Assembly: GCA_021812265.1 (NCBI GenBank)
Contig: JAKAOI010000188.1
Coordinates: 1-5,403 of the forward strand
Source: Chloroflexota bacterium
GTDB taxonomy: Bacteria > Chloroflexota > Ktedonobacteria > Ktedonobacterales > JACDGC01
Reading direction: 5' to 3'
DNA length: 5,403 bases
In this document: one piece after another, positions 4,046-5,403 of the stretch
How the letters are laid out: each line of letters starts with the position of its first letter
How positions within the stretch are numbered: the first letter of the stretch is position 1
The notes under the pieces: generated by a model
Seen by the model: only the letters and a program-made list of their open reading frames with translations
Database searches by the model: none
What the model was told of the DNA's origin: nothing
Made by a program: the position numbers and the translations under genes

Positions 4046-5403
4046 ATGGGAGAAAAAATCCTCGTTTGTATTGCTTGGCCATATGCAAAATCGGTAACTC
4101 ATGTTGGGCAAATTGTTGGTTCAATTTTGCCGGGAGATATTTTTGCCAGGTATAATCGCATGATAGGAAATGATGTGCTGATGGTTTCCGGCAGCGACGC
4201 GCACGGCACACCCATTACCGTTGAAGCCGATCAAGAAGGTGTAGAGCCTGATGTTATTGTAGAACGATATCACCCCAAAATTCTGGAAGTGTGGGAAAAA
4301 CTGAATATTCAGTGGGATCTGTATACGAAAACGACAACACCCAATCATTACGCTGTTACGCAAGATGTATTTTTAAAGTTGCTGAACAACGGCTATTTAT
4401 TTAAAGATGGCGCTATTGCGCCGTTTTGTCCCACCGATAATAGATTTTTACAAGACAGGTATATATTAGGCGAGTGTCCTCATTGTCATTATGGCAAGGC
4501 GCGCGGTGATCAGTGCGAGGAATGCGGCCACTTGCTGGAGCCGCAGCAGTTAATTCACCCCTATTGCCGTATATGCGGCAGCAAAACCAGCTCTATAGAA
4601 TTCCGCGAAACCGAGCACTTCTACTTTAATCTCCCTCTGCTGCAAGATAAACTGCAAACTTGGCTGAATAGCGCTTCGGCGCAATGGCGGCCCAATGTGG
4701 TCAATTTTGCCATGAATTGGCTGAAAGAAGGCCTGAAGCCGCGCGCCATTACCCGCGATTTAAGCTGGGGAGTGCCTATTCCTCTTGAAGGATTTGAAAA
4801 TAAACGAATTTATGTGTGGTTCGACGCCGTAATCGGATATCTTTCCGCGTCAAAAGAGTGGTCGCAGTTGCAGGGTCACCCCGAAGCGTGGCGGGAATGG
4901 TGGGAAGTGACGCCGGAAAATCCCCGTCCTTCACGGTCATATTATTTCATCGGCAAAGATAATATCTCGTTTCACGCTATTTTTTGGCCGGCGATGCTCC
5001 TTGGCTATGAAAATTTAGTGTTAGCGTATGATGTTCCTGCAAATGAATTTATGCAAATGGGCGGCCACAAAGCGTCTTCCAGCGAAGGCAACGTTGTGTG
5101 GACTCCCGACGCCTTGGCGCGTTATGGCGGCGACGCTCTGCGCTATTATCTGACGGTGAGCATGCCGGAAGCTCACGACTCGAATTTTTCCTATGAAGAA
5201 TTGGTGCGCTTTAATAATGATGAATTGGTGGGCGTTTTTGGCAACGCCGCGCACCGTGTTTTAACGTTTACTCAAAAGCATTTTGGCGCCGCAATTCCCG
5301 TACCCGGCGAATTTACTGTTGAAGATGAGGCGTTGCTGGAAGTGTCGCGCAATGTTTTTGAACTGACGGGAAAAGCAATCGCTGCGGTAAAGTTGCGGGA
5401 AGG
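4046..5403 (+). CDS. metG: Methionyl-tRNA synthetase, 3'-truncated by the window
   Basis: A cytoplasmic class I aminoacyl-tRNA synthetase that joins methionine to tRNA-Met with ATP, needed for initiation and elongation. The frame is open for 452 residues to the window edge; complete enzymes are longer, so the anticodon-binding C-terminal part is mostly missing. Landmarks: AWPYAK then HVGQ (19-22) at the HIGH position; LMVSGSDAHGTPI (45-57); a zinc-binding insert with Cys pairs at 144/147, 157/160 and 174/177, including ARGDQC, as in archaeal-type enzymes; ETEHFYFNL; DLSWGVPIP; WFDAVIGYLSA from residue 258; YYFIGKDNISFHAIFWPAML; and KASSS (342-346) at the KMSKS position followed by the DALRYYL block. 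The fourth HIGH residue is Gln rather than His/Asn, and KMSKS has lost its second lysine; both loops remain in the right place. Codon use is less purine-biased than in the upstream accessory genes, consistent with a core gene. It has its own probable promoter and is separated by 405 bases from the FGE-like gene. Confidence 0.97.
   Translation, partial: MGEKILVCIAWPYAKSVTHVGQIVGSILPGDIFARYNRMIGNDVLMVSGSDAHGTPITVEADQEGVEPDVIVERYHPKILEVWEKLNIQWDLYTKTTTPNHYAVTQDVFLKLLNNGYLFKDGAIAPFCPTDNRFLQDRYILGECPHCHYGKARGDQCEECGHLLEPQQLIHPYCRICGSKTSSIEFRETEHFYFNLPLLQDKLQTWLNSASAQWRPNVVNFAMNWLKEGLKPRAITRDLSWGVPIPLEGFENKRIYVWFDAVIGYLSASKEWSQLQGHPEAWREWWEVTPENPRPSRSYYFIGKDNISFHAIFWPAMLLGYENLVLAYDVPANEFMQMGGHKASSSEGNVVWTPDALARYGGDALRYYLTVSMPEAHDSNFSYEELVRFNNDELVGVFGNAAHRVLTFTQKHFGAAIPVPGEFTVEDEALLEVSRNVFELTGKAIAAVKLRE

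Noticed and set aside
3964..4155. 63-codon + frame overlapping the metG start
   Set aside because: It runs out of frame into metG, which has strong homology and its own start.

Overview
The window looks bacterial: compact genes, Shine-Dalgarno sites and a moderate GC content. It probably comes from a large genome rich in WD40, RHS and FGE-like (formylglycine-generating-enzyme-like) proteins, the repertoire seen in filamentous Chloroflexota-like bacteria, candidate phyla such as KSB3/Modulibacteria, and large sulfur bacteria. The only housekeeping gene is a methionyl-tRNA synthetase of the archaeal-like, multi-zinc-knuckle type. Taxonomy cannot be fixed further from this sequence.

Layout, all intact genes on the + strand. 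(1) 1-1625: the 3' part of a long WD40 beta-propeller gene whose N-terminal part lies outside the window. (2) 1627-1701: a short protein-like stretch broken by a stop, possibly a gene-end relic. (3) 1703-2332: an intact DUF4291 gene. (4) 2333-2752: a gene-poor stretch holding the decayed C-terminal core of an RHS/YD-repeat protein, with two stops replacing expected tyrosines and a frameshift. (5) 2753-3640: an FGE-sulfatase/C-type-lectin-fold gene, starting inside the RHS relic behind its own good ribosome binding site. (6) 3641-4045: a 405-base intergenic region rich in inverted repeats, ending in a probable metG promoter. (7) 4046-5403: metG, cut off at its 3' end by the window edge.

The most interesting observation is at the 3' end of the FGE-like gene. 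Its last ~100 coding bases differ in composition from the rest of the gene. They carry many NNY codons (AAC, GTC, CAT, AGT, TAC, GAC, TTC, TAT) that could all derive from AAC/AAT by changing adenines only. A 32-base adenine-free GC-rich tract follows, and 15 bases after the stop codon there is a perfect 8-bp hairpin with a GGAA tetraloop. This is the architecture of a diversity-generating retroelement (DGR) target: variable region, initiation-of-mutagenic-homology (IMH) segment, then a hairpin/cruciform with a GRNA loop. The FGE-type lectin fold is a common DGR scaffold. No template repeat or reverse transcriptase is visible here, so a DGR would have to act from elsewhere, or this is a former target.

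Otherwise the accessory part (1-3640) looks like an island of recognition- or display-type genes and relics next to a core gene. The WD40 array and the FGE-like gene both show recent internal duplication. No operon linking the accessory genes to each other or to metG is evident.
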